A DNA stretch of 64,000 nucleotides from Nothopassalora personata (GCA_033816765.1 CM066289.1:62001-126000); one strand, 5' to 3'; positions 1-10,140 are shown, numbered from the stretch's first letter. Notes: generated by a model from the letters alone, not told the origin. Program-made: numbers and translations.

Positions 1-1851
1 AAGTAGCTCCTGATCGTGCGTCTCGTAGTTGCACTCAGCTGGTATCATCTTGCGTGAATAGAACGCGATGGGATGCCACTCAGCACCAAACAATTGGGAT
101 ATGATACCTGCGATCGCGAAACCTGAGGCATCCGTCTCGACTCGCGTGCGCAGCGCAGGATCGAAGTGCCTAAGTATTGGTGCACCTAAGAATCCGGCCT
201 TAAGCTGTCGAAACGCCTGCTCTTCGCTTAAGGTCCACGTGAGAGGGCCGTGCTTCTTGCCGTCCTTGGATCCCTTTAGCAGGTCCGTTAGGGGCTTGCA
301 GACCCTTGAGTATCCTTCTATAAAACGCCGGTAGAAGTTGCAAAACCCAAGGAAGGACTGGACCTCATGAAAGGTCGTAGGTGTAGGCCATTCCTCGATA
401 GCGGCTACCCTGCTCCTGTCCATCGACACGCCTGCGGCGCTCACGACAAACCCAAGGAACTCTGCACTCTCCTGGAAGAAGTGACACTTCTTAGGGTTTG
501 CGAACAGGGCAAACTTTCGTAGCCTCTCCAGCACCGCGCGTACGGCTCGCACGTGTGCCTCACGCGTCTCGCTGTAGATGAGGATATCATCTAGGTAGAC
601 CACGCAAATGTCATCAACTAAGCCGGTCAGCGCCTTGTTGATATACCCTTGAAAGGTTGCCGGTGCGTTGGTTAACCCGAACGGCATCACCAGGTACTCG
701 TAGTGTCCGTATCGCGTGCGAAACGCAGTCTTCCACTCATCGCCTCGCTTAATAGGGATACGATGGTAGGCGTCCTTCAAATCGATTGTAGTGAAGAACC
801 TGGAACCTGATAGCCTATCTAGCGTCTCGCTGATTAGGGGCAGGGGGTATCGGTTCTTCACTGTAATCTCATTCAGGCCTCTGTAATCAACACAGAGCCT
901 AAGAGTGCCATTCTTCTTTGGCACGAACAGGATAGGCGCACCCGCCTCGCTTGCGGACCGCCTAATCCACCCCTTCTCCATTGCTTGCGCAAGGTACTCC
1001 TTCAAGGCCTCCAACTCAGTCAAGGACTGGTGGTACAGCGGCTTGAAAGGGGGTTTCTTTCCTTCAACGAGATCAATCGCATGCTCAACCCCGTCGGGCA
1101 TCTTGCGCTTCGCCTGCTCATTAGGTGCGTATACATCTCGGAAGTCTGCAAATTCTTCAGGCCACGAGGGGCCCTCTCCTTCAGGTACTGCTGCAGCAAT
1201 AGCCCGAACACTCATCGCATAAACCTGCTTTGAGCTCTCGAGATCCTCAAGGAACTCGCGTGCGTCACGCTGCTGAACCGCAGGCGTCTCTGCACCGTAG
1301 TACCACTGGTCATCCTTATCGGCCTTCACTATCCGATTACGATGCCGCCAGGGTCTACCCAAAATCACTGATGGCCTACCCATAGGCACCGCGTAGCAGA
1401 TGGCGTCACTCACGCGCTCTACTCCCGCGTCATCAGCGAGTCGCAGCCGAACCGCAAAGGCGCCGTAGCAATACCCTGGATCATGCGCATACGACTCTAA
1501 CTTCGGCAGCCTTGCCCCATCAATGGGTTGCATTTGATGTCGGAGTACATACTCATACGACACTAGGCTGAGATCCGCACAGTCATCCAGGAGAAACGTG
1601 GCCTCGCGAAAGCCCTCACGAGTCTCGACTGCGCCTCGCAAGTGACGCGCTGGACACGCATCCACTCGCCTCAAGGGGTCGACTTCAGGAAAACTCGGAC
1701 TCAGGAGCGACCCACTTATGGTCCTCTGCCTTTTCCCTGGTCGCTGCGATGGACACACATCCACTCGCCTCAAGGGGTCGACTTCAGGAAAACTCGGACT
1801 CAGGAGCGACCCACTTATGGTCCTCTGCCTTTTCCCTGGTCGCTGCCCTTC
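1..1851 (-). CDS. pol: Pol polyprotein of element A (protease, reverse transcriptase, start of RNase H), partial
   Basis: This frame has no stop from 1851 to the left edge; a TGA at 1852-1854 closes it upstream, so it has to be entered by frameshifting from gag. In order, the minus strand reads a retropepsin-like stretch near 1555-1610 (FLLDDCADLSLVS, with DDC where D-S/T-G is usual), the RT palm motifs (FVPKKNGTL near 930, LVMPFGLTNAP near 690, catalytic YLDDILIYSE near 565-600), FLGF thumb motifs near 450 and 340, and the RNase H start ETDASG near 125. The chain ends at the window edge in the RNase H region YSRKMIPAECNYETHDQELL. Function: converts element RNA to cDNA in cytoplasmic particles. 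The unusual protease triplet could be lineage-specific or a defect. Confidence 0.93.
1651..1846 (-). repeat. 99-bp in-frame tandem duplication over the gag-pol junction
   Basis: Two copies (1651-1747 and 1750-1846, period 99) are identical apart from one G/A difference. The unit carries the gag stop and the slippery heptamer, so the heptamer occurs twice (1731-1737 and 1830-1836). Because 99 is 33 codons, the pol frame stays open and Pol gains 33 linker residues. The RIPped copy at 59090-59150 has only one unit, so the duplication is specific to the intact copy. Confidence 0.93.
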
Positions 1852-2966
1852 TCAGTCAGAGCCTTCGCAGCGTCTACCCTGCGAACCGCTTGCGCGCCAC
1901 GGTCCTTCCACAGGTGCCTGTTCGGGCAATCCGTCTTAATGTGACCCTTCTTATGGCATCCATAGCACTCCGCTTTGGTCCTATCAAAGGTCACAGACGA
2001 TCCGCCGGCGTCCCGCTGGTAACTCGCACCCGGGTCGCGCGACGCCTGACTATGCTTCTGCTGCTTCGAGCCACGATCGCTTCGCCCTTGGTCGCCCTCA
2101 GTCTCTCGCCTGCGGCGACCATGCTGCCCGCGGTCGTGCCCTCCGCTGCCACGCTCCGTGCTTTCAATGCGCGAAGCCAGGATCACCAGTTCCTCTCTGG
2201 TTGTTGGGATGTCATGAAACTTGACGATTGCGGACCGCAGGCCAGGCGCAAGCTTAGCGAGCATATGTCGCACGCGTTGCGCCTCCGTATAGTCCCCCAA
2301 CTGATCCTCCATGACATCCAGCTCAGTCGCAAACTGACGCACTGTCTGGTTGTCCTTCTGTTTCACCGCCTCATACTCCAACATCACGTTGAGCACGCGG
2401 TTCACAGGATCACCGCATGCGTCTCGACAGAACTCCTCAAAGTCCTGGTATGTATACCCTTTAAGGTCAAGGACGCTATGGTTGGCGTGCCATCGCTCAC
2501 TTGCCTCTCCGCTTAGGTACATAACCCCATACAGGACCTTTGACTCGTTCGTCGCATACGTGCCGCCTGAGAGGGCAAAGACAAGAGAGAGCTCCCTTAG
2601 GAATACCCGTGCTTTCTTGATCGAGTCCCCTCTAAAAGGCGTAGGTTCTTTGAGACGCAAACGTGTCGCATGCGATGCGACCGCGCCTCGAGCTGCGATA
2701 TCATCGTCAGTTACTACAGATGGAGGAGGGGGAGGGGGAGTAGGGGATAGTTCTCCGCCGGATTCGCCCTGAGGGTCCGCCGGCGGCACGCTTGCGTCCC
2801 GCAAGATCTCCAACTGTTCAATCTCCCTCTGTATCTCCTTCTCCTCAACCTCTGCCCGAAGGGCATCCCTCCTTGCGACTAAGGCTGCACGCCTCGCTTG
2901 TTGCTGGGCCCTAGGGCTCAGGGGAGCCGCAAGCGTAGCGCTGCTGTCGTCGCGTTCGGACTCCAT
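1815..2966 (-). CDS. gag: Gag capsid polyprotein of element A with CCHC zinc knuckle
   Basis: The 383-codon frame starts at the ATG at 2964-2966 (MESERDD...); an earlier TTG at 2984 is less likely. The N-terminus has an Ala/Arg/Glu-rich coiled-coil-like stretch (about residues 20-60) and a Pro run. The middle is a retrotransposon gag domain (about 100-270). A basic Arg/Gln-rich stretch follows, then the zinc knuckle CYGCHKKGHIKTDC (C-X2-C-X4-H-X4-C, near residue 335). It should form the virus-like particle and bind the element RNA. The 3' end overlaps pol by about 37 nt in the -1 frame. All codons are intact, in contrast to the RIPped copy at 59000-60270. Confidence 0.94.
   Translation of the reverse strand: MESERDDSSATLAAPLSPRAQQQARRAALVARRDALRAEVEEKEIQREIEQLEILRDASVPPADPQGESGGELSPTPPPPPPSVVTDDDIAARGAVASHATRLRLKEPTPFRGDSIKKARVFLRELSLVFALSGGTYATNESKVLYGVMYLSGEASERWHANHSVLDLKGYTYQDFEEFCRDACGDPVNRVLNVMLEYEAVKQKDNQTVRQFATELDVMEDQLGDYTEAQRVRHMLAKLAPGLRSAIVKFHDIPTTREELVILASRIESTERGSGGHDRGQHGRRRRETEGDQGRSDRGSKQQKHSQASRDPGASYQRDAGGSSVTFDRTKAECYGCHKKGHIKTDCPNRHLWKDRGAQAVRRVDAAKALTEKGSDQGKGRGP
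1830..1836 (-). promoter_or_regulatory. -1 ribosomal frameshift slippery site GGGAAAA
   Basis: On the minus strand the heptamer is phased G GGA AAA in the gag frame, the canonical X XXY YYZ form. After slipping back one base it reads GGG AAA in the pol frame. It lies inside the gag/pol overlap, 13 nt before the gag stop at 1815-1817. This explains how Pol, which has no usable start of its own, is made. A downstream RNA structure was not modelled. Confidence 0.82.
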
Positions 2967-3022
2967 GGCGTGTATGGATTGCAACGAAGAGAAGAATTAG
3001 AACTGTTAAGGGGATGTCGCAA

Positions 3023-3200
3023 TGTATAGCACGCCCACGACCTGCCAGTCGTAGATGAACTAATTCTTGCCTTTTGTTCAAGACGCATCGCGCGTCGCAA
3101 GGTGTACTCATGCGTGTCACGTGCGGCTTGGCAGCCGGTCGCGACCGCATGTCACATGCAAGGCCACATGTAGGGGTTAGCCACTGGGCTGCCCCTTACA
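3023..3200 (-). repeat. 5' LTR of element A
   Basis: The segment starts TGTATAGC and ends CCTTACA on the plus strand, giving TGT...ACA ends on either strand. It lies between the gag leader and the abrupt change to RIPped chromovirus sequence. The copy-2 counterpart is at 60331-60495, where the terminal CA has become TA. The partner LTR is outside the window, so the ends rest on the junctions and the terminal bases. Confidence 0.7.
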
Positions 3201-4335
3201 CAACCCTTACCGGTCCCCGACCGATTCTTCTAGGAGATCTCGATAGATTTTATAACGGACATACCCGAAGCGTAAGGGAACACTTGCCTCTAGGTAATTA
3301 AGGATCGACTAAGTAAGACCGTCGTTTTAGAAGCGATGCCTACTATAAAAGCCGAGGACTGCGCTAAAAGGTTCTTAGACTACTAGGTAAGATACTACGG
3401 CCTCCCTTAAGCTATTACGAGTGACCGGGGTACTAACTAGACGAGTACCTTCTAGAGGACCTTCTATCGTTTAACCGGTGTAAAATAGAGGCTTAGCTCC
3501 GCCTACTACCTATAAACCGACGGAGGCCCGGAACGGTTAAACTAGGAAGTCTAGGCTTACCTTCGTAACTATATTAACTATAAGTAGTCCGACTAGAAAC
3601 GCTAGCTCCCCACGGCGTAACTTGCTCTAAACGCGCGGTATTACGCTAGGCTAGGAATAAGCCCCTTCTTCGCGGTATACGGATATAAGGTACTATTACC
3701 CGTTTAGTTATAACCGGATCTAGAGACCTCTTAGTTAGACGCCGCGTAACGGGCAACGCTATTCGTAGAAAGGATGCAAAAGATCACGGACCTATGTTAG
3801 GCGAGCATAGCGGAAGCCGCCTAAAAATAGGAGGACTACGCTAACCGGGATGGGAAGCCCGTACTAATCTATCGTATAGGCGATAAAGTTTAGCTAGATC
3901 TACGCAACTATGTTACTATACGACTAAAGAAGAGCCTCGACTATAGACACGCGAAGTATACGGTAGTAGAAGTAATCTTACCGTTGTCTATACGCTTATC
4001 TAGGATCCCCGACGGGATCTACCCGGTCTTCTATCCTAACTTACTACGACCTATAAGCTAAGACCCCTTACCTAGATAGGAGATCGATAACAAACAGCCG
4101 GACCCTATAATAATTAAGTCTTACGAAGAGTAGTAGGTAGAAGAGATCCTTTACGCTAGGACTAAGGTTAGAGGTAGAGGCCGAGTACGCGAAGTCCTAG
4201 TAAAATGGACCGGATACTACAAGCCTACATAGGAACCATTAGTGTACCTCGCGGACACAGTAGCCGCGGATAACTTCGAGAGGAGATATAGTGACCTAAT
4301 AACGCATAACGGACCGAAGGAGGCATAGGATACGA
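3201..4335 (+). pseudogene. RIPped Ty3 chromovirus C: integrase core and chromodomain, 3' fragment
   Basis: One plus-strand frame can be followed through TAG/TAA codons that sit where Trp or Gln belong. It reads integrase from PLPVPDRFF (about 3206) through SIDFITDIPEA, VIKDRLSKTVVLE, ITSDRGTN and SSAYHPQTDG, which covers the catalytic D, D and E neighbourhoods. A basic linker follows, then a terminal chromodomain near 4110-4275 (VEEILYAR, VLVKWTGYY). The chromodomain would direct integration to modified histones. The 5' part is missing at the junction with element A. The fragment differs in sequence from element B's integrase. Confidence 0.88.
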
Positions 4336-5018
4336 ATAGAAGGGGAAGAAGGCGAAAAGGTAAGGATTACTAGGGATTTAGCGTAGACACAGGCGTTTAG
4401 GAAAAGGTAGGCGTTCTTTTAGGTTAGGGAGTCTTTTTAGGAGACAGAGAGAAGTAAGAAGGTATAGGTAAGTTTAAGAGCGTTTCATTTCAGCGGCGTC
4501 TACCGTAAAAGTAGCGGAGCCCGATCCCTTTCAAGATAGCTATATACTATAATAGCCCGGTCGCGGCCCGCGCAAAAGACGAGGGTGCCCGAAGGCTAGT
4601 TAGTAGAGGCTAAGGCCTAACGCACGCGGCGCTAGCCTAGCTAGAGGTCGCGTAGGGCGCCCCCGGGACTAAGAGGTCGGTTAGCGATAGTTTTATAACG
4701 GGGCCCGTAGTATATACGTCTACCTAAAGGTAAGCTAAGCATTAGCTATAGTGCCTATAACCTTAGCGGCGACCGTACTAAAAGAATCGGTAAGCGCGTA
4801 TAAAGAGGCGGAGGCCGTAGAAACTCACCGGGAGAGTATGCTAGTACGCTAGAGAGGCTTTAAAGCCTTCTAGGCTTTAAGGATAGCGCGGAGCTTAGTA
4901 CGGGCGTCGTCGCTAAAAGACCGTTAGCCGGTGGAAAAGTGGCGGAGGACGCTAGGGAGGATGCTTACGCGCGGTTCTAGTTAGTAGCGCGGGTCCACTT
5001 AGCATAGGCGGCGTAGGC
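4336..5018 (+). other. RIPped, unassigned; possible 3' end of element C
   Basis: This stretch is CpA/TpG-poor. Purine runs near 4337-4365 and 4440-4470 could include the polypurine tract of element C. From about 4760 a plus-strand frame (KESVSAYKEAEAVETHRES) stays readable for about 85 codons through TAG codons, but I do not recognise it. The motif GGTTAGCGATA at about 4679 recurs at about 5823, hinting at a shared repeat or LTR. Confidence 0.4.
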
Positions 5019-5038
5019 GATTGATTGATTGATTGATT
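5019..5038 (+). repeat. (GATT)5 microsatellite
   Basis: A short perfect tetranucleotide run sits exactly where RIPped sequence gives way to sequence with ordinary CpA/TpG content. Confidence 0.85.
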
Positions 5039-5080
5039 ATTCCATTAACGTGCTATTTGAGTCAAAGACTATGCAACACG

Positions 5081-5098
5081 GGTCTCGAGAACGAGACC
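5081..5098 (+). repeat. Inverted repeat, 7-bp stem and 4-nt loop
   Basis: GGTCTCG, AGAA, CGAGACC form a perfect hairpin at the left edge of the GC-rich island. No poly-T follows that would make it a simple terminator. Confidence 0.6.
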
Positions 5099-5447
5099 AA
5101 AATTTGAGAGAAGGAGAAAAGCCCCGTCGTACCCCGGACGTAAAAACTCCTTAAAAGATGCGAGCAACGCTCGCTATTCGAACCGTAAATCGAATATATT
5201 GCGGCGTAGTACGCGCGTACCCGGTAGTCGTGTCTTGTCGAGAATTGCGGTTTGTCGCCTTGCCCCGGGCGAGACAAGTTTTGCGCCCGTGTCTCGTTCT
5301 TGTTTTAAAAAGCCAAGCCGGCCGTACCCGTACGCACCGAGCAAAATCCCAAGAAACACCCGTTGCCTCTGTTTCAATCCAGTCGCGTTCTCCGGTCTCG
5401 AGTGTAGCTCCTCGGTCGCAGTGGCCTCGCTGTCGTCCCCCCCTCGG

Positions 5448-5539
5448 CCTCTCTTGGTTCCAGCCGTGCAGTATACGTGGTTTGCGCCCCTAAACGCCTC
5501 TCTTGGTTCCAGCCGGCAGTTTACGTGGTTTGCCGGGAC
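5448..5539 (+). repeat. 49-bp imperfect tandem duplication
   Basis: Both copies share CCTCTCTTGGTTCCAGCCG and later ACGTGGTTTG, with small indels between them. Confidence 0.75.
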
Positions 5540-5815
5540 GACAGGTAGACAGCGCCTTCGTTGTTCGAGCGACGTGTACGCTATGTACGTCGCTTTCCCT
5601 TCTCGCAGTTCCGGAGTTCTTGTTTGTAGATTTTGAGCGTATCTCGTTCGTTCGGTTCGTCCGACCTGTCTTTTCTTGTTTCGAGTCGAGTAGGCTTGTA
5701 TTTTTCGAGAGAGAGAGTCTTAGTTTCTCTTCGTCGTAACGAAGATACTTACGTCGTCCGCCGCGTGAAGGCGCTCTCTATAGGACGACAGCGGCGTAGG
5801 CGAGCTTCGGCCTAA

Positions 5816-6727
5816 AACGCGCGGTTAGCGATAATTTTCCTTCGCGGTCCGCGCGGTACATACATGTCCTCGCAATACTTACGATTAGTGTTATAGGCCT
5901 AGTAGGCGCGCGCGGTTACGTCCTAACAATAATTAGCGGACCCCGATAAGAATAGGACGAGGACCGGTACTTACATGCTAGGAGACGTAGTCTACGCTAG
6001 TAGAGGCGTAGGGGACGTAGTAGATACGGCGTTAGGACATTTTATGCTAGGCTCCGGTTAGAATGTTTCGGTCTCCGTAGGAATTTATTCGGACTCACTT
6101 AATAGTATTAATGGGAGATGTAGTAGTGGTAGTTTCTATTCACGGCATGCTATTAGTATCTATCGGAACCCGTAGGGAAAATGTCGTCTCCCTAAGCGGT
6201 AGGCATAAGATGCGCGAGTATGCCCCTAAGGCTAGAGACGCTTAGCTAGGGGGAGGGGGAGGGGCGACTTACGCGTGCGGTAGGTAATAAGGAAAAGAAA
6301 GAAAAAAAAAGAGAACGAGAACCTAAAGATATGTTCTAGGCTCCTATTATTTATATATGACAATAGCTATTATCACTTAATAGACAATAGTAAACCTTAT
6401 ACTTACCTAGGTAACAATACTTCATCTCGACGTCGGCGGGGCTAGACAATAAGGAAGAAAAACTCGGGCACTTCCTATTGCGAGCCTAACGAGAACACCT
6501 AGGACAATGGGCTCTAGGGCGGAGCTATAACTAGGGGCGGCGGAGGAGGAAGTGGGGGGGGGGGTAGTATAAGGGGCGGGCCCCTGTTTCTTAGCATAGG
6601 CTACGCCTATACGTTCGGATTGCTTTCCGACACCTTTTCTTCGGATACCGTGTAACTTCCCCTTTCTTCCATATCGAACTTATTACAAACTTTATAGAAC
6701 TTTAGTATATACGTCGTTCACCCGTGA
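5816..6727. other. Mildly RIPped intergenic or transposon debris
   Basis: CpA/TpG are reduced but not absent. Purine-rich runs lie at about 6290-6315, and a G run at about 6551-6562. From about 6690 the sequence can be read as the start of the helicase remnant in another frame (VYTSFTRDIIELK), suggesting a frameshift just before 6728. Nothing else was recognised. Confidence 0.4.
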
Positions 6728-8532
6728 CATAATAGAGCTAAAGAACTAGGCTTAAATCCTAGTACTATAAGAGATAGTCCTAGTACAAATAGTAATCTCT
6801 ACTTTATTAATATAGAAGATCTAAATACTTTAGAATTAGATGCTATTATAGCTACCTATAAAGAGTATAGTAGAGAGGTCTTTATATATATAGACGAGGT
6901 ACATTTATCCTTATTAGAAAAGAGCTTCAGGCTCGAATTAAAATATTTTAAAAGTCTATTAAAATATAAGGCTAATATTATTCTACTAACGGCTACTCTT
7001 CCTAATAGTCTATTAAATATTCTAGAGACTACTCTTAATATCAAAGGCTATTCTAAAGTAATTAGAGGGCTAAGTAATAGAGAGAATATAAGTTATAGAA
7101 GATTGTATTATAAGACTAAAGAAGAAGAATTAAGTACTATAATAGATACTTTAAATACTATTACTACTAAGGATCTTAATATATCTAACAAGATTCCTAT
7201 ATTTATTAATAGTAAGAAAAGAGGAGAAGAAGTAAGTAATACTTTAAATATCGATTTTATCTATAGTAATAAAGAAGGTCTAAATACTATTATAGAGGAT
7301 TTCTCAGAATCTAATAGTAACAGAGTACTTATAACTACTAGTATTTTAGAAGTAGGTCTCAATCTATCTAATATAAAGTATACTATTAGTTTAGAGCCTA
7401 TCTTTAGTCTATTAAGTATAGTTCAATCTAGCGGACGTATTGGAAGTAAAGGTATTAGTCATATTATTAGTAAAGAACCTACAAAATACAAAAAAGATAA
7501 TATAAGACAAAATAGTCTACTAAACAACCTTAATACTATAGTAGATATATCTAGCTTTAAGGAGTTAGACAAGTTATATTATAATCTATTTAGTATAGAG
7601 ACTAAATGTTTAAGAATACCTATTAGCCTATTCTTAGATAATACTATTATTAAATATCCTAATAATATACTAGTAAGTGCTCTATTTGCCTAGAAAATAC
7701 TAGAATAATAGGAGAAATATGTAGTAAAGAAGAGAATACTACTAAGAAGAATAACTATAATTTATTAATATTAGAAGATAAAGTAGTAGACTACTATAGT
7801 AATTATTGTTTTAATTGCTTACTAGATCCTTATAATTCTAATAGTTATAAACATAATACAATAGATTGTTCTAATACCAAAGATAATAGTAGAGTTATGA
7901 ATTTAGTTACTAATACTAAAACTTTAATAGTAGAGGATAGACTTATTAAAATAAATACAGCTTGTTTTAGCTGTTTATTACCTAAGAACCTTTGTTCTAC
8001 TCTTAAAACTAAGTATAATATAGCCGAGAACAAATGTTATATTAATAACTATCTATTCTATATTATAGCTATCTTTTATAATAATAGATTTATACTATCT
8101 AAGTTCTTAGGAAATTTAAGTAAACTAGACGATCTTAGAGCTTTTATAATAGGGCTATTAAACCCTACTACTTTATATAATATAGAGACTACTAAATTAA
8201 TAGAGATATTGGAGAATATTAATATAGTAAATTTAATTAAGATATTAGAAGACTATTATCTAGAAGAGAGCTCTAATTTAGAGGATTCTAATATAGATAT
8301 AATAAGTACTAGTAGTTATAATAGTTCTAATTTAGAAGATACTACTTTAAATAAATTAACTAGATTAGAAGAGGATAATCTAGATTTAGAAGTACCTTCT
8401 CCTCCTAATATAGAGGATATAGAAGACTCTAACTTAGAGTATACTAATAGTAGGAAACATTATAAAAATATTAGTTTAGATATCTCTAATAAAGATAGAG
8501 GCGAAGGTTCTTCTAAGAGATATAGAAGATAG
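6728..8532 (+). pseudogene. RecQ-like superfamily 2 helicase remnant, telomere-linked-helicase type
   Basis: The frame is open from 6728 to 7693, then continues one base out of register from about 7687 to 8532. It contains a DEVH box (FIYIDEVHLSLL, about 6878-6912), motif III LLTATLP (about 6979-6999), motif IV IFINSKKRGEE, motif V RVLITTSILEVGLNLS (about 7325-7370) and motif VI QSSGRIGSKG (about 7425-7452). A Cys-rich tail follows (CFNCLL, CFSCLLPKNLC). The Walker A half is missing. DEVH, LTATLP and QxxGR are the RecQ/DEAD-like set; the CxxC tail resembles fungal telomere-linked RecQ-like helicases (family assignment from memory). Composition is extremely AT-rich with almost no Trp, Ala or Gly codons, yet only one frame break is seen. 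It was probably a mobile or subtelomeric helicase gene. Confidence 0.75.
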
Positions 8533-8828
8533 TAATTAAGAGTAGATAAGTATATATAAGGTAAAAATATAGATATTATCTATAATAGTAGTCCTAAGAA
8601 CTAAAGAAATAGAAAGAATCTAAAGTAATAAGCATATTAATTATTTTAATAATATCTAGATTCTTATACTTAGTAATCTTAGACTAGTTCTAAATAAGAT
8701 TATTTGATATATATAAACCCTCTCTTTTTCTCTTTCTACTTACCTTCTTATACTATCGAAAGAGATCTACTTTAAATCGTGAACTAAAGTACTATCTCTT
8801 ATTTATTCTATAAAGAATTACTTTAAAA

Positions 8829-9590
8829 ATGTCTTCTATTCTTACTATTAAAGACTTTATTTTTAAGTTTATTAATAAGTGCCCTATAGTCTCTTCTACT
8901 AGATTAGATAGAACTATAAAGGCTCTTGTTAATTACTATAATAGTAGAGACCTAAAAGAAGAAGTAGATTATCTTAATAAGATAAGAGTTATCTACTACT
9001 TTAAAAGGCTAGACTATAGAGATCCCTCTCTCCTTAAGAGATATAAAGGTAAGTAAAATAATATATATATTAAAATTAATACTAATCTACTTTAGATCTA
9101 TTTTCTAAAGTAAATTCTACTTCTAGTATTCTAGATTTGGATTATACTAAAGATCTTACTCTCTCTAAATAAATAAAGAGTTAAACAACGAACTAGAAGG
9201 TATAAACTATTACCTTCTAATATACTCCACTATTTTTGAAGATAATAGTAAATAAGCTATTAAAGTATTTCTTATAAATACTAACTTACTTAGATCTTAT
9301 AAGATCTTTTATAGGAAAAGATATATACTCTATATCTTTTATAGAAGAAACTAGAGAGATATTCTCTAAAGCTACTCTAGAAGAGTTTAATCCTAGCTCT
9401 TCTATAGTAGATCTTCTTAGAAGAGATCTTTACTTCTTAGGAGATATTAATAGAGAGAACTATTATTATACTATAGAAGAAAAGAATGTCATTAAAGATA
9501 GTTTAGAGAAGAATCTAGGAGTAGAAGGAGTTATAGATAGTTTTATAGTAGTTTTAGATACTAATTTTCCTTTATTAGAATAGAAATAAA
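8829..9590 (+). pseudogene. AT-rich spliced-gene remnant, unknown function
   Basis: The ATG at 8829 follows a CT-rich leader. Exon 1 reads 73 codons to 9048. A GTAAGT donor at 9049, a possible branch CTAAT near 9082 and TTTAG at 9091-9095 define a 47-nt intron. Joining the exons keeps the frame open for about 27 more codons. Beyond that come TAA/TAG codons, then a long open stretch at about 9300-9588 (RSFIGKDIYSI, DLLRRDLYFLGD) ending in TAG. The protein is not recognised. It lies just downstream of the helicase remnant in the same orientation and with the same composition, so it may belong to the same element. Confidence 0.5.
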
Positions 9591-10140
9591 ACTATTCTAT
9601 TATAGAATCTAAGTATATCTACTATAGTATTACTTTAGCTTAGACTTGATATACTTTATCTTACTATTTTATTCTAGTACTATATAGAATAATAGTAGTA
9701 GTACTAAAATTTAATCACACTAGTATTTATTTTTAAGGTTCAAGTAGTTAAATAGTATTAGTACTTAAGTATATCTCTTACTCTCTATTCAGAATAACTT
9801 AAAAAGTAATATAAAGAGTTTTACCTTATGTAATATAATAGTTGTAATAGTAGAAATAAAGTAGCTAGTAAGAGTAACTAAAATAACAATCCTTAAAAAA
9901 ATATAATAGTAATAAAGTCTAACTATTTAAATCTATCTATTAGTCTTTATTAATAATAACTTAGATACAAGTAGAGTAGAGTTATCATATAAAATCTTTA
10001 GTTAGGCTTAGTAGAGCTTAAGTAAATATTAAGAGTAACTAAGATTATAATTCTTAAGATATTGAATTTATAATAAAGGATTATAATTATAATAATAAAA
10101 GTATTTAAACAGTAATAGAGTATTTTGACTTAAGTATATC
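9591..10140. other. AT-rich, no gene seen
   Basis: Strongly AT-rich sequence with dense stops in all frames, grading into the cytosine-free tract. No repeat structure or motif was recognised. Confidence 0.6.

Larger units (their letters stand above)
1..3200 (-). mobile_element. Ty3/gypsy retrotransposon A, copy 1, intact, 5' part
   Basis: The order on the minus strand is 5' LTR (3023-3200), leader, gag (1815-2966) and an open pol from about 1836 to the left edge. CpA and TpG occur at normal frequency, so the copy is not RIPped, unlike its relative at about 57130-60495, which aligns with it base for base apart from mainly C-to-T and G-to-A changes. The right LTR end abuts a RIPped chromodomain-element integrase read on the plus strand, so A inserted into C. 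The 3' part of pol (rest of RNase H, integrase) and the 3' LTR lie outside the window. With all visible frames open, the copy may still be active; that is an inference. Confidence 0.93.
5042..5815. other. GC-rich, little-RIPped island without a recognisable gene
   Basis: The stretch keeps CpA and TpG and is rich in CpG, unlike both flanks. Overlapping short ORFs occur on both strands but none shows domain features or coherent composition. An imperfect tandem duplication lies at 5448-5490 and 5497-5539 (period 49). It may be an LTR or leader of a degraded element or a captured unique fragment. Confidence 0.5.

Noticed and set aside
905..1233. Two plus-strand ORFs of 82 and 105 codons
   Set aside because: They lie antisense to the reverse transcriptase region of element A pol and have no features of their own.
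1749..2516. 255-codon plus-strand ORF
   Set aside because: It is the antisense shadow of element A gag; the minus-strand frame has the zinc knuckle and continues into pol.
5158..5815. Overlapping ORFs of 60-145 codons in the GC-rich island
   Set aside because: They occupy several frames on both strands with no domain, consistent with a CpG-rich stretch poor in stops.
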